From DATJJW01 sp035491935 (lineage in GTDB: Bacteria; Pseudomonadota; Alphaproteobacteria; ATCC43930; CGMCC-115725), in assembly GCA_035491935.1 (NCBI GenBank), contig DATJJW010000156.1:1-6142 (forward strand): DNA of 6,142 nucleotides, given 5' to 3'. The notes below the pieces were generated by a model, which was given only the letters and a program-made list of their open reading frames with translations, did not search any database and was not told the DNA's origin. Positions 1 through 6,060 of the stretch are shown one piece after another. A program made the position numbers and the translations under genes. Numbering within the stretch: position 1 is the stretch's first letter; each line of letters begins with the position of its first letter.

Positions 1-2
1 TC

Positions 3-80
3 TCCATCATGCGCGCCCTCCAGCGACGCTTCGTCTTCTGGTCCGGCACCGAACAGGACAAGTCCATCGAATCCGTCTGA
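3..80 (+). CDS. C-terminal end of an unrecognised protein (partial)
   Basis: An open frame enters from the left edge and ends at the TGA at 78-80. The 25 visible codons give a basic then acidic tail containing RALQRRFVFW and ending in IESV. The codons favour G/C in the third position, as in the neighbouring genes, and the frame stops just before a palindrome of the kind found after genes, so it is probably the real end of an upstream gene. I do not recognise the family, and the fragment is too short to assign a function. The next gene begins 70 bases further on the same strand, so co-transcription is possible. Confidence 0.5.
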   Translation, partial: SIMRALQRRFVFWSGTEQDKSIESV

Positions 81-105
81 GGCAAGCCTCGCCACCAACC
101 TTACC

Positions 106-141
106 GTCATGGCCGGGCCAAGTGCCAAGCCCGGCCACGAC
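106..141. repeat. Intergenic palindrome (GTCATGGCCGGGC type), possible terminator
   Basis: Arm 106-118 (GTCATGGCCGGGC) pairs with 129-141 (GCCCGGCCACGAC) at 12 of 13 positions, leaving one A-C mismatch and a 10-base loop. There is no T-run after either arm, so it is not a classical intrinsic terminator, though it could stabilise the 3' end of the upstream transcript. From memory, palindromes starting this way are abundant between genes in alphaproteobacteria such as Bradyrhizobium and its relatives, which suggests a dispersed repeat. It covers an in-frame ATG at 109, which argues against that ATG being the start of the transporter gene. Confidence 0.6.
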
Positions 142-150
142 AGGATCGTG

Positions 151-1566
151 ATGCCAGAGACACCGCCGCAATCGCCCAACGTCGCCGTGCCGATGATGGT
201 GACCTGTGCCTATTTCATGCAGAGCCTGGACTCGACCATCGTCGCCACGACCGTCCCGCAGATGGCGGCCTCGCTGCATGAGGACCCGGTCTGGCTGAAC
301 CTGGCGGTGACCTCCTACCTGCTGGCCATGGCGGTGTTCGTGCCGCTGAGCGGCTGGCTGGCCGACCGCTTCGGCGCGCGGCCGATCTTTGCCTGTTCCA
401 TCATCGGCTTCACCCTGACCTCGATGGCCTGCGGCCTGTCGGAGACGCTCACCCAGCTCATCTTTGCCCGCGTGCTCCAGGGCACGAGTGCCGCCTTAAT
501 GATCCCGGTCGGCCGGCTGCTCCTCCTGCGCACCTTCGAGAAGTCGCGGTTGATGCATGTCATGACCTATATCAGCGTGCCGGCGATGCTCGGTCCCGTC
601 GTCGGACCGCCGCTCGGCGGGCTGATCGTGACCCATGCTTCCTGGCGCTGGATCTTCTTCATCAACCTGCCGATCGGGGTGCTGGGCCTGGTGCTGGCGG
701 CGATCTTCATCCGCCGCACGCCCCCCGGCAGCGAGCCCGGACCGTTCGACTTGCGCGGCTTCATGCTGATCACCTTCGCGCTGGCGACAGGGATGGCCGC
801 CATCGAGACCATCGGTCGTGGCCTGATCGGTACGGCGGCGATCATCCTGCTCCTCGTCGGCAGCGCCGTGGGTTTCCTGGTCTATACCCGGCATGCGCGG
901 CATAGCGCGGCACCGATCATCGACCTGGGATTGCTGCGCATCCAGACCTTCACCGCCGCCGTCATGGGTGGCGTGTTCTTCCGCATGGTCGTGGGCACGA
1001 TGCCATTCCTGTTGCCGCTCCTGTTCCAGATGGGCTTCGGCATGTCGCCGATCCTCTCGGGCGTGCTGACCTTCGCCAGCGCCGCCGGCGCCATCTCCAT
1101 GCGCGTCTGCGCCAGCTGGATCGCGCGCCGCTTCGGTTTCCGCAACTCGATCATCGCCAACCTGTGGCTGAACGCCGCGTCCTGCGTCGTCTGCGCGCTG
1201 TTCCAGCCGGGAACCCCGGTCGTGGCGATCTTCGTCATCCTGCTGGTCGGCGGATTGTTCCGTGCCTATGTGGTCAGCGCCGCCAATACGCTCGCCTTCG
1301 CCGATATCCCGCCCGAGCGCATGAGCCGGGCGACCAGCTTCGCCGGCATGATGCAGCAGCTCTCCCAAAGCCTGGGCGTGGCGCTGGCCGCCTTCGTGCT
1401 GCACTTGACCCTGCTCTACAAAGGCAGCGCGGTGCTGGGTCCGGACGATTTCCGTCCTGCCTTCATCGTCACCGGCCTGTTCGTGCTGAGCGGTCTCTAT
1501 TTCTTCGTGCCCCTGCCCCCCGACGCCGGCGCCGAAGTCAGCCGCCATGTCATCCCCAGGAAATGA
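151..1566 (+). CDS. MFS exporter, DHA2 family (MdtD/HsrA-like drug efflux)
   Basis: This is an inner-membrane proton-driven exporter of the DHA2 (EmrB/QacA-type, 14-helix) branch of the major facilitator superfamily, 471 residues long and close in length to E. coli MdtD (about 470). Residues 22-31 (FMQSLDSTIV) carry the helix-1 signature with Asp27. The motif A loop GWLADRFGAR is at 68-77, RxxQGxxAA (motif B) starts at Arg107, PVGR is at 119-122, and antiporter motif C (GPVVGPPLGG) is at 148-157, followed by SWRWIFFINLP. Hydrophobic helices fill the rest of the chain. I chose the ATG at 151 because AGGA sits 5 bases upstream; the in-frame ATG at 109 lies inside a palindrome and would add 14 unlikely residues. 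The substrate cannot be read from the sequence. It converges on the downstream binding-protein gene with a 65-base gap. The family is certain; a drug-efflux role is inferred from it. Confidence 0.93.
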   Translation: MPETPPQSPNVAVPMMVTCAYFMQSLDSTIVATTVPQMAASLHEDPVWLNLAVTSYLLAMAVFVPLSGWLADRFGARPIFACSIIGFTLTSMACGLSETLTQLIFARVLQGTSAALMIPVGRLLLLRTFEKSRLMHVMTYISVPAMLGPVVGPPLGGLIVTHASWRWIFFINLPIGVLGLVLAAIFIRRTPPGSEPGPFDLRGFMLITFALATGMAAIETIGRGLIGTAAIILLLVGSAVGFLVYTRHARHSAAPIIDLGLLRIQTFTAAVMGGVFFRMVVGTMPFLLPLLFQMGFGMSPILSGVLTFASAAGAISMRVCASWIARRFGFRNSIIANLWLNAASCVVCALFQPGTPVVAIFVILLVGGLFRAYVVSAANTLAFADIPPERMSRATSFAGMMQQLSQSLGVALAAFVLHLTLLYKGSAVLGPDDFRPAFIVTGLFVLSGLYFFVPLPPDAGAEVSRHVIPRK

Positions 1567-1570
1567 CCCT

Positions 1571-1607
1571 TAATAAAAAGACCCCGGTGAACGGGTGTCC
1601 ACCCGGG
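1571..1607 (-). terminator. Intrinsic terminator of the minus-strand binding-protein gene
   Basis: Read on the minus strand, CCCGGGTG (1607-1600) can pair with CACCGGGG (1589-1582) at 7 of 8 positions. A nested alternative, CGGGT/ACCCG, lies at 1592-1605. A T-rich run (CTTTTTATTA, 1580-1571) follows directly. The hairpin begins 25 bases past the stop of the minus-strand gene. On the plus strand the same hairpin has no T-run, so it would serve the convergent transporter gene poorly. Confidence 0.7.
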
Positions 1608-1631
1608 CCTTGCGACGGATATGCCGATCGC

Positions 1632-2675
1632 CTATTCGCCGATGCCTGCCGGCAGCATGGCCTTCGCCTGGGCAACGACCGGCTTCGGCGTATCCATCAG
1701 CTGCGCCACCATGTTCTGCAGTTCGGCACCGCTGGTCAGCGTCACCACACGCTTCAGCTTCTTCACCGCCGCAATGAAGTCCGGATCCTTCGCCGTATCC
1801 TCGAAGGCCTGGCGCAGCAGGGCCAGCCGGTCGGCCGGCACGCCCGGCGGCGCCACGTAGGGCCGCCCGAGCTCGATCGAGGAGCGCAGGAAGGCCAACA
1901 TCTTCCGCTTGGCCGGATCCTTCACGAATTCGAAGGCGCTGGGCACGTTCGGAAACGAGGGCTCGCGCTTCTGGTTCATGGTGAACAGCATGGTCAGCTT
2001 GCCGCTCTTCAGCGCGTCCGCCTCGCTCGACATCAACGTGTCAAGCTTGCTGCAGATGCCGCCGACCTCGCCGCGATCCATGGCCAGAAGCACTTCCGGC
2101 ACGGTCTTGTAGCCTTCGATGACCTTGAACTTCGTGCCGATGAAATCGTCGAGGATCGGTGGCATGTACGAGGGCACGGTAGTCGGGCCGTTGCCCCCGA
2201 CAAGCACCTGCTTGGCCTGGGCATCGGCCACCGTCTTGACGCCGGTGGCCGCACTCACCACGCAGGCATGGTTCGAGGATTCGGGGCTGCCGATGTATTG
2301 GAACTTGGTCGGGTCGAACCGAACATTGGGCAGGCCCAGCAGCGCCTCGGCCGGCAGCGAGGGCGAGAAGGAACCGATATACGTCCCGTCCTGAGGTGCG
2401 GAACGGTAGAGGTAGTTGGCCATGATCAGGCTGCCCGCACCCGGCATCTCGGTCACGATGAAACGTGGATTGCCCGGCATGTGCTTGCTCATGTAGCGGG
2501 CAACGACCTGCGCCCAGATCTCATAGCTGCTGCCAGGACCGACCCCGACCAGGATGGTCAGGTTCGGATGGGTCTTGTAAAAATCCGCCGCCGATTCGGC
2601 GCGGGCGGTGCCGGCCAAGCCCAGCACGGCCGCCATCGCTGCAAGCCCCCCGGCCAGGGAACGCAATCTCGACAT
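1632..2675 (-). CDS. Bug/TctC-family periplasmic solute-binding protein (orphan)
   Basis: This is a predicted exported binding protein of the tripartite tricarboxylate transporter receptor family (Bug/TctC), 347 residues, slightly above the usual 320-330. A Sec signal peptide fills residues 1-26 (basic MSRLR, hydrophobic Ala/Leu core, ARA before Glu27). The mature chain opens with DFY (31-33), then the first ligand loop at 44-53, where GPGSSYE stands in place of the usual GGxxD, so Glu52 takes the Asp position. KHMPGNP and EMPGAGS (76-82) follow, then APQDGTYIG, all typical of the branch common in Bradyrhizobium-like genomes. The start is the ATG at 2675 because GGGAGG (2690-2685) lies 9 bases upstream on the minus strand; an in-frame ATG 13 codons further out lacks such a site and would spoil the signal peptide. 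No TctA/TctB genes are nearby. Family members bind carboxylates, amino acids or aromatic acids; the ligand here is unknown. Confidence 0.92.
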   Translation of the reverse strand: MSRLRSLAGGLAAMAAVLGLAGTARAESAADFYKTHPNLTILVGVGPGSSYEIWAQVVARYMSKHMPGNPRFIVTEMPGAGSLIMANYLYRSAPQDGTYIGSFSPSLPAEALLGLPNVRFDPTKFQYIGSPESSNHACVVSAATGVKTVADAQAKQVLVGGNGPTTVPSYMPPILDDFIGTKFKVIEGYKTVPEVLLAMDRGEVGGICSKLDTLMSSEADALKSGKLTMLFTMNQKREPSFPNVPSAFEFVKDPAKRKMLAFLRSSIELGRPYVAPPGVPADRLALLRQAFEDTAKDPDFIAAVKKLKRVVTLTSGAELQNMVAQLMDTPKPVVAQAKAMLPAGIGE

Positions 2676-3034
2676 TCTTTCATTCCTCCCAATCCTGACG
2701 AACGCCTCGGGCACGAGCGCGGGCCCCGGGGTTGCTTATCGTTTTCGCTCCGAGATGGCGATGGACGGGTGGGCAAGAATGCGGGCCACACAAGAATTCC
2801 CGCCCGCCGATTATGTCACGGCGAGAAATGGTAGAGTAATCAAGCGCTTTCGCACAAGTTTTCCTCGCCCGCCTTTCGGCCCGTTTTTCTCCTTCGCCAT
2901 AACCGAACGGGACAGCGGCATAACGCTTTTGTCTTGGCTTTACAGCGTAACGGCCACCGGATTCGACAACAATACGCTTAATCGTGATGACACTTCGCCG
3001 TCCAAGGAAAAGACGGTGATTTATTCGCGCCAAT

Positions 3035-3052
3035 TGTGACCCCTCGGTCACA
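3035..3052. promoter_or_regulatory. 18-base dyad TGTGAC-N6-GTCACA, possible operator
   Basis: Two perfect 6-base inverted half-sites flank CCCTCG. The half-sites resemble CRP/FNR-type TGTGA/TCACA, but the spacing between those 5-mers is 8 rather than the canonical 6, so a classical CRP site is not supported. It lies 287 bases upstream of the porin start and 360 bases upstream of the minus-strand gene. It could also be a short RNA hairpin. No regulator gene is visible in the window. Confidence 0.35.
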
Positions 3053-3137
3053 TATGGTTAACTTGTTCTATTCTTGGGAATGATACCCCCGTAGCGGGCT
3101 GCTTTGCCCCAGGCACACCGCCGATTTGGCGGCGGCG

Positions 3138-3156
3138 TGATACACATTAGGTATCA
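3138..3156. promoter_or_regulatory. LysR-type operator candidate (ATAC-N7-GTAT)
   Basis: TGATAC (3138-3143), a 7-base spacer ACATTAG, and GTATCA (3151-3156) form a perfect 6-base dyad. Its core ATAC-N7-GTAT matches exactly the motif known for CatM/BenM-type LysR regulators of aromatic-acid catabolism, and it satisfies the general T-N11-A rule. A third TGATAC half-site lies 57 bases upstream at 3081-3086. The dyad is 183 bases upstream of the porin start. Regulation by a LysR protein is inferred; no such gene is present here. Confidence 0.4.
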
Positions 3157-3254
3157 AGCGATGACAAGTTTCTTAATTGACGCAACAGCCCCCGGATGTC
3201 TTCTCTTATGTCGATTTCGTCGGATTTAGAGAAAGTCATCGTCGAATTACATAT

Positions 3255-3284
3255 ATTGTCTCACAATTATTTCACACTTAAAAA
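3255..3284 (+). promoter_or_regulatory. Candidate promoter of the porin gene, overlapped by a dyad
   Basis: TTGTCT (3256-3261) and TAAAAA (3279-3284), 17 bases apart, each match the sigma-70 consensus at 4 of 6 positions. Transcription would begin near 3291 and leave a leader of about 48 bases. The -35 element lies within a short dyad ATTGT-CTC-ACAAT (3255-3267), which could be an operator blocking the promoter. A run of eight A bases (3280-3287) overlaps the -10. The evidence is pattern only, in an AT-rich stretch where chance matches are common. Confidence 0.3.
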
Positions 3285-3327
3285 AAAGCTCAGCAATTAG
3301 GGCGGCAAAGACCGCTGTACATTTAAC

Positions 3328-3335
3328 AGGGGGGA
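3328..3335 (+). promoter_or_regulatory. Ribosome binding site of the porin gene
   Basis: AGGGGGGA lies 3 bases before the ATG at 3339, or 5 bases when AGGGGG is aligned to the anti-Shine-Dalgarno sequence. It is purine-rich and clearly fixes the start, since the gene then opens directly with a good signal peptide. Confidence 0.7.
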
Positions 3336-3338
3336 CAA

Positions 3339-4808
3339 ATGAGACGTTCGGCAACTTCCGAGGGTAATCGTACCCATTTGGGATTATTTGCCGCGCTTGG
3401 TGTATCGACGTTGGTGCTCTCTGGGCCTGCTTTGGCACAGACCGTACAGCCCGACAGCGAATCTCCGGCGGCGGCCGCGCCGTTGCCGTTGCGCGCGAAT
3501 ACCACGCAGACCTTTGCGCGGGCGAACTGGTCGCAATTCAACTTCAATCCCGGCAAGCCCAAGGGGCCGCTCGCTTCGGTCGGCAAGTCACTGCAGGATC
3601 TCGGCATCAACGTCCGTATCCCTGTCTGGTGGCAGTTCATGGACAACGTGACCGAAGGTGCGGCCGGTGCGCATGGACGCATGGGCAGCGGCACCTGGTT
3701 CCTGCCCGTCATCGACTTCGACCTGGACAAGATGTTCGGCCTCAAGGACACCCGCATCCGCACGATGGAGGAAATCCATGTGCTGAAGCTGCATGGCGGC
3801 GGCGGCGCGGACGGCTTCCAATCGGCGGCGGCGAGCGGCCCGTTCGGCACCCAGCATCGTCTGCTCAAGGAGCCGAACACCTTCACCCAGTTGAGCATCG
3901 ATCATCTGATGTTCGACAAGCGCCTCGACGTCGAAGTCGGCCGCATGAACGCCAAGCGTTACTTCTTCGGCGGCTATTGCGACGTCAACCTGTTGAGCTG
4001 CAACAATCTGGTCCTCGAACGTAACGCCGGCCTGCCGCCCTCCGCCTTCTCGACCTGGATGGGCCGTGCCGCCTGGAACTTCACGCCGCACCTCTATGTC
4101 CAGGGCGCCATCGAGGAACTCGATCCGCATGCCAATTCGACGCGCGGCTTCGATTTCGGCACCAATCACGCCAATGCCACCGGCGGCGGCTTCATCAGCC
4201 TGGGCGAAATCGCCTACAAGACCAATTTCCGATCCACGGCCTATCCGCTGGAGATCGAGGCGGGTGGCTGGAAGAACACGGCCTCGCACGCCGATCCACT
4301 GAATTCCAAGCTCTTCACCAAGGGCACCAGCGCCTTCCAGCTCGACATCAACAAGACCGTATGGCGCCAGGATGGCGGCGCTTCGCGCGACCCGCTGGTG
4401 CGTCACCTGAACGTCTATACCCAGTTCGGCAAGGCGATGGACCCGACCTCGGTCTACGACACGCAGGTGGCGGTCGGTACCAGCCTCTATGCCCCCTTCG
4501 CCAGCCGTCCCCATGATATCGTGGGCGCCAAGGTAACCTATCTGCGCCTGACCTCGCATGAGCGCGGCTTCCTCCAGGCGTCGCAATTCGGAGCCGGCGG
4601 CGCCAACGAATTCCACGCCGTCTCGACCTATTTCGAACTGAACTACCACATCCAGCTCTATCCGGATGTGGTGCTGGAGCCGGTGGCGCAGTACGTGCTG
4701 CACCCCGACACCCTGTTCAATGCCAAGGTCAAATCCGTGCAGAGCGGCTGGGTCCTGGGCTTCACCCTGGTCATGGACATCTCCCGCCTGGCGGGCCTGG
4801 GCGGCTGA
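3339..4808 (+). CDS. OprB-family outer-membrane porin
   Basis: This is a 489-residue beta-barrel porin of the OprB (carbohydrate-selective) family, expected to let sugars or other small polar solutes across the outer membrane. Residues 1-33 are a signal peptide (basic N-region, Leu/Val/Ala core, ALA before Gln34), followed by an Ala/Pro-rich linker to about 52. Family marks are EVGRMNAKRYF (199-209) and the late strand pair at 429-456, STYFELNYHIQLYP then LEPVAQYVLHP. Cys214 and Cys221 bracket a short loop and could form a disulfide, as OprB proteins often have a cysteine pair there. The protein ends ISRLAGLGG, without the C-terminal aromatic residue usual in outer-membrane proteins. It has its own candidate promoter and a strong terminator, so it is probably transcribed alone. 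OprB membership is well supported; sugar specificity is not readable. Confidence 0.88.
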   Translation: MRRSATSEGNRTHLGLFAALGVSTLVLSGPALAQTVQPDSESPAAAAPLPLRANTTQTFARANWSQFNFNPGKPKGPLASVGKSLQDLGINVRIPVWWQFMDNVTEGAAGAHGRMGSGTWFLPVIDFDLDKMFGLKDTRIRTMEEIHVLKLHGGGGADGFQSAAASGPFGTQHRLLKEPNTFTQLSIDHLMFDKRLDVEVGRMNAKRYFFGGYCDVNLLSCNNLVLERNAGLPPSAFSTWMGRAAWNFTPHLYVQGAIEELDPHANSTRGFDFGTNHANATGGGFISLGEIAYKTNFRSTAYPLEIEAGGWKNTASHADPLNSKLFTKGTSAFQLDINKTVWRQDGGASRDPLVRHLNVYTQFGKAMDPTSVYDTQVAVGTSLYAPFASRPHDIVGAKVTYLRLTSHERGFLQASQFGAGGANEFHAVSTYFELNYHIQLYPDVVLEPVAQYVLHPDTLFNAKVKSVQSGWVLGFTLVMDISRLAGLGG

Positions 4809-4825
4809 TCCTGACGGCCTAGTTC

Positions 4826-4867
4826 TCGGGGCGGCGGCTTTTCCAGGCCGCCGCCCCGAATTTTTTT
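4826..4867 (+). terminator. Strong intrinsic terminator after the porin gene
   Basis: A perfect 13-base stem, TCGGGGCGGCGGC (4826-4838) with GCCGCCGCCCCGA (4847-4859), encloses an 8-base loop and is followed after one A by seven T bases (4861-4867). It starts 17 bases past the porin stop and should separate the porin transcript from the next gene. Confidence 0.95.
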
Positions 4868-4966
4868 GCGGGCCGGGCGGTTGTGATGCCGATCCGGCCA
4901 CGCTCGACAAGCAGGAGGGTTTTCTCCTAGCTATTGTCCAAAAGCCCCGCACCATCATCGCCGGGG

Positions 4967-4973
4967 AAAGGAG
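4967..4973 (+). promoter_or_regulatory. Ribosome binding site of the second binding-protein gene
   Basis: AAAGGAG lies 4 bases before the ATG at 4978. It decides the start: the same frame is open for about 100 codons further left, back into the porin gene, but that part reads as porin shadow and terminator rather than protein. A second purine run, AGGAGGG (4913-4919), has no start codon at a suitable distance and can fold on CTCCT (4924-4928). Confidence 0.8.
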
Positions 4974-4977
4974 TGAG

Positions 4978-5952
4978 ATGTCGATCGCCGCACGCTTCGC
5001 CGGAGCCGCCCTGTCCTTGGGCCTTCTGGCCCAAAGCCTTCCCGCCCATGCTGACACATATCCCAGCCGCCCGGTGCGGATGGTCGTGACCGTCGAGGCC
5101 GGCGGTGCCGCCGATGCCACCGCCCGTTTCCTGGCCAAGCAGCTTTCGGCCCAGGCCAAGCAGCCCTACGTCGTCGAGAACCGGCCGGGCATCTCCGGCA
5201 TGGTCGCGGTCCAGCGTGTTTCGAATGCCAAGCCCGACGGCTATACCTTGCTCTATGCCGCCGATGGACTGGCCATGGCGCCCTTGCTGGTGCCGGGCCA
5301 GCCGGTCAACATCGAGAAGGACATCACGCCGATCACCATCGTCGGCGTGTCGCCTTTCGTCTTCGCGGTCAATCCGAAGGTGCCGGTCAAGACGCCGAAG
5401 GAACTGGTCGACTACATCAAGACACACCCCAACGGCTTCAAATGGGGCATCGGCGGCATCGGCGTGGCCGGACAGCTCGCCATCGAACGCTTCAGCAGCC
5501 TCGCCGGCATCCACGCCCTGGAAGTGCCCTACAAGGGCAATGGGCCCTCGATCGTCGCCGCGCTCTCGGGCGAGGTCGACGGCATTGCGGCATTGCCGGC
5601 CGGCCTCAAGCCGCTGATCGATTCCGGCAAGCTCATCGGCCTCGGCGTCGCCAACGCGCAGAAGATCGAGACCCTGCCGAACGTGCCGACTGTCGCCAGC
5701 TTCGGCTATCCGGGCTTCGAGGCGCTCAGCTGGTTCGGCGTCTGGGGACCGAAGAACATGCCGGCCGATCTGGCCGAGACCGTGCGCAAGCAGGTGGCCC
5801 AGGCGATCCAGTCGCCGGATCTGCAGAAGGAATTCACCCGTATCGGCTTCACGCTCAAGGTCTCCGACAGCCCGGCCGATTTCGGTACCTATTTCAAGTC
5901 CGAGATCGACAAGGATTCGGAGATCATGAAGAAGATCAACATGAAGCATTGA
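4978..5952 (+). CDS. Bug/TctC-family periplasmic solute-binding protein (second copy)
   Basis: This is a 324-residue exported binding protein of the Bug/TctC family, of typical length. The signal peptide covers residues 1-25 (PAHA before Asp26). The mature protein starts with the family hallmark YPSRPVRMVV (28-37), then the first ligand loop EAGGAAD ending at Asp46 (the GGxxD motif, but without the Pro residues usual before it), then VVENRPG and the PDGYTLL segment. Later family marks are VPYKGNGPSIVAALSGEVD and TLPNVPTVASFGYPGFE. It differs strongly from the minus-strand binding protein at 1632-2675 in all these motifs, so the two are not a recent duplication. It follows the porin on the same strand after 169 bases containing a strong terminator, so it should have its own promoter; I could not identify one. 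No TctA/TctB genes follow, and an IS element begins shortly downstream. The ligand is unknown. Confidence 0.94.
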   Translation: MSIAARFAGAALSLGLLAQSLPAHADTYPSRPVRMVVTVEAGGAADATARFLAKQLSAQAKQPYVVENRPGISGMVAVQRVSNAKPDGYTLLYAADGLAMAPLLVPGQPVNIEKDITPITIVGVSPFVFAVNPKVPVKTPKELVDYIKTHPNGFKWGIGGIGVAGQLAIERFSSLAGIHALEVPYKGNGPSIVAALSGEVDGIAALPAGLKPLIDSGKLIGLGVANAQKIETLPNVPTVASFGYPGFEALSWFGVWGPKNMPADLAETVRKQVAQAIQSPDLQKEFTRIGFTLKVSDSPADFGTYFKSEIDKDSEIMKKINMKH

Positions 5953-5971
5953 GCGTCGCGGAAGCGGACAA

Positions 5972-6003
5972 AGAAAAGGGCCGGATGCGGTACACGCATC
6001 CGG
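5972..6003 (+). terminator. Terminator-like hairpin lacking a U-tract
   Basis: A perfect 9-base stem, CCGGATGCG (5981-5989) with CGCATCCGG (5995-6003) and a 5-base loop, begins 28 bases after the stop of the binding-protein gene. An A-rich stretch (5969-5977) precedes it, as in bidirectional terminators, but the downstream side is GCTCAGATTG instead of a T-run. As it stands it should work poorly on the plus strand. One explanation is that the adjacent IS element inserted between stem and T-run. Confidence 0.55.
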
Positions 6004-6018
6004 GCTCAGATTGCTGAC

Positions 6019-6046
6019 AAAGCCCTCGCCTTGAGCGGGGGCTTTT
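6019..6046 (+). terminator. Hairpin with short U-run ahead of the transposase gene
   Basis: AAAGCCCTCGC (6019-6029) pairs with GCGGGGGCTTT (6035-6045) over 11 bases with one G-U pair and a 5-base loop. The stem ends in a T-run of four (6043-6046). It probably belongs to the IS and would stop transcripts entering from the upstream gene before they reach the transposase. The A-run at the start of the stem lets it act on the minus strand too, though weakly. Confidence 0.6.
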
Positions 6047-6060
6047 GATTCAATGGCCTT

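Larger units (their letters stand above)
2676..3338. other. Divergent intergenic region, 663 bases, regulatory in character
   Basis: This stretch separates the two divergent genes. I find no convincing coding sequence: open frames exist at its left end on both strands, but they lack recognisable protein character. It becomes AT-rich to the right, above all in 3160-3300, unlike the genes on each side. It holds the minus-strand ribosome site (2685-2690), a perfect 8-base palindrome AAGCGCTT (2842-2849), weak -10-like elements for the minus strand (CATAAT on that strand at 2815-2810; TACCAT at 2833-2828, 18 bases from TTGTGC at 2857-2852), a GC-rich hairpin (3118-3132), and three dyads listed separately. 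Transcripts from the minus-strand -10 candidates would have leaders of roughly 130-145 bases. Confidence 0.6.

Noticed and set aside
109..150. Upstream in-frame ATG giving the exporter 14 more residues
   Set aside because: It lies inside the palindrome 106-141, has no ribosome site, and the added residues simply translate the palindrome.
496..1548. Long open frame on the minus strand opposite the exporter gene
   Set aside because: The translation is rich in Asp, Glu, His, Gln and Arg with no domain, as expected for the complement of a high-G+C membrane-protein gene.
1164..2834. Long plus-strand frame spanning the end of the exporter and the whole antisense of the binding protein
   Set aside because: It crosses two well-supported genes and their terminator, and its composition is Arg/His/Gly-rich without recognisable motifs.
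2680..3051. Possible small genes on either strand in the divergent gap
   Set aside because: The candidates on the two strands overlap each other, lack convincing ribosome sites, cover the minus-strand gene's leader, and show no recognisable protein features.
3035..3052. Classical CRP binding site
   Set aside because: The TGTGA and TCACA halves are 8 bases apart rather than 6.
3118..3132. Intrinsic terminator at the CCGCC-GATTT-GGCGG hairpin
   Set aside because: The stem is only 5 bases, there is no T-run on either side, and no gene ends nearby.
3588..5159. Long minus-strand frame opposite the porin
   Set aside because: It runs through the strong terminator and into the next gene, and reads as low-complexity Arg/Ala/Gly/Glu shadow sequence.
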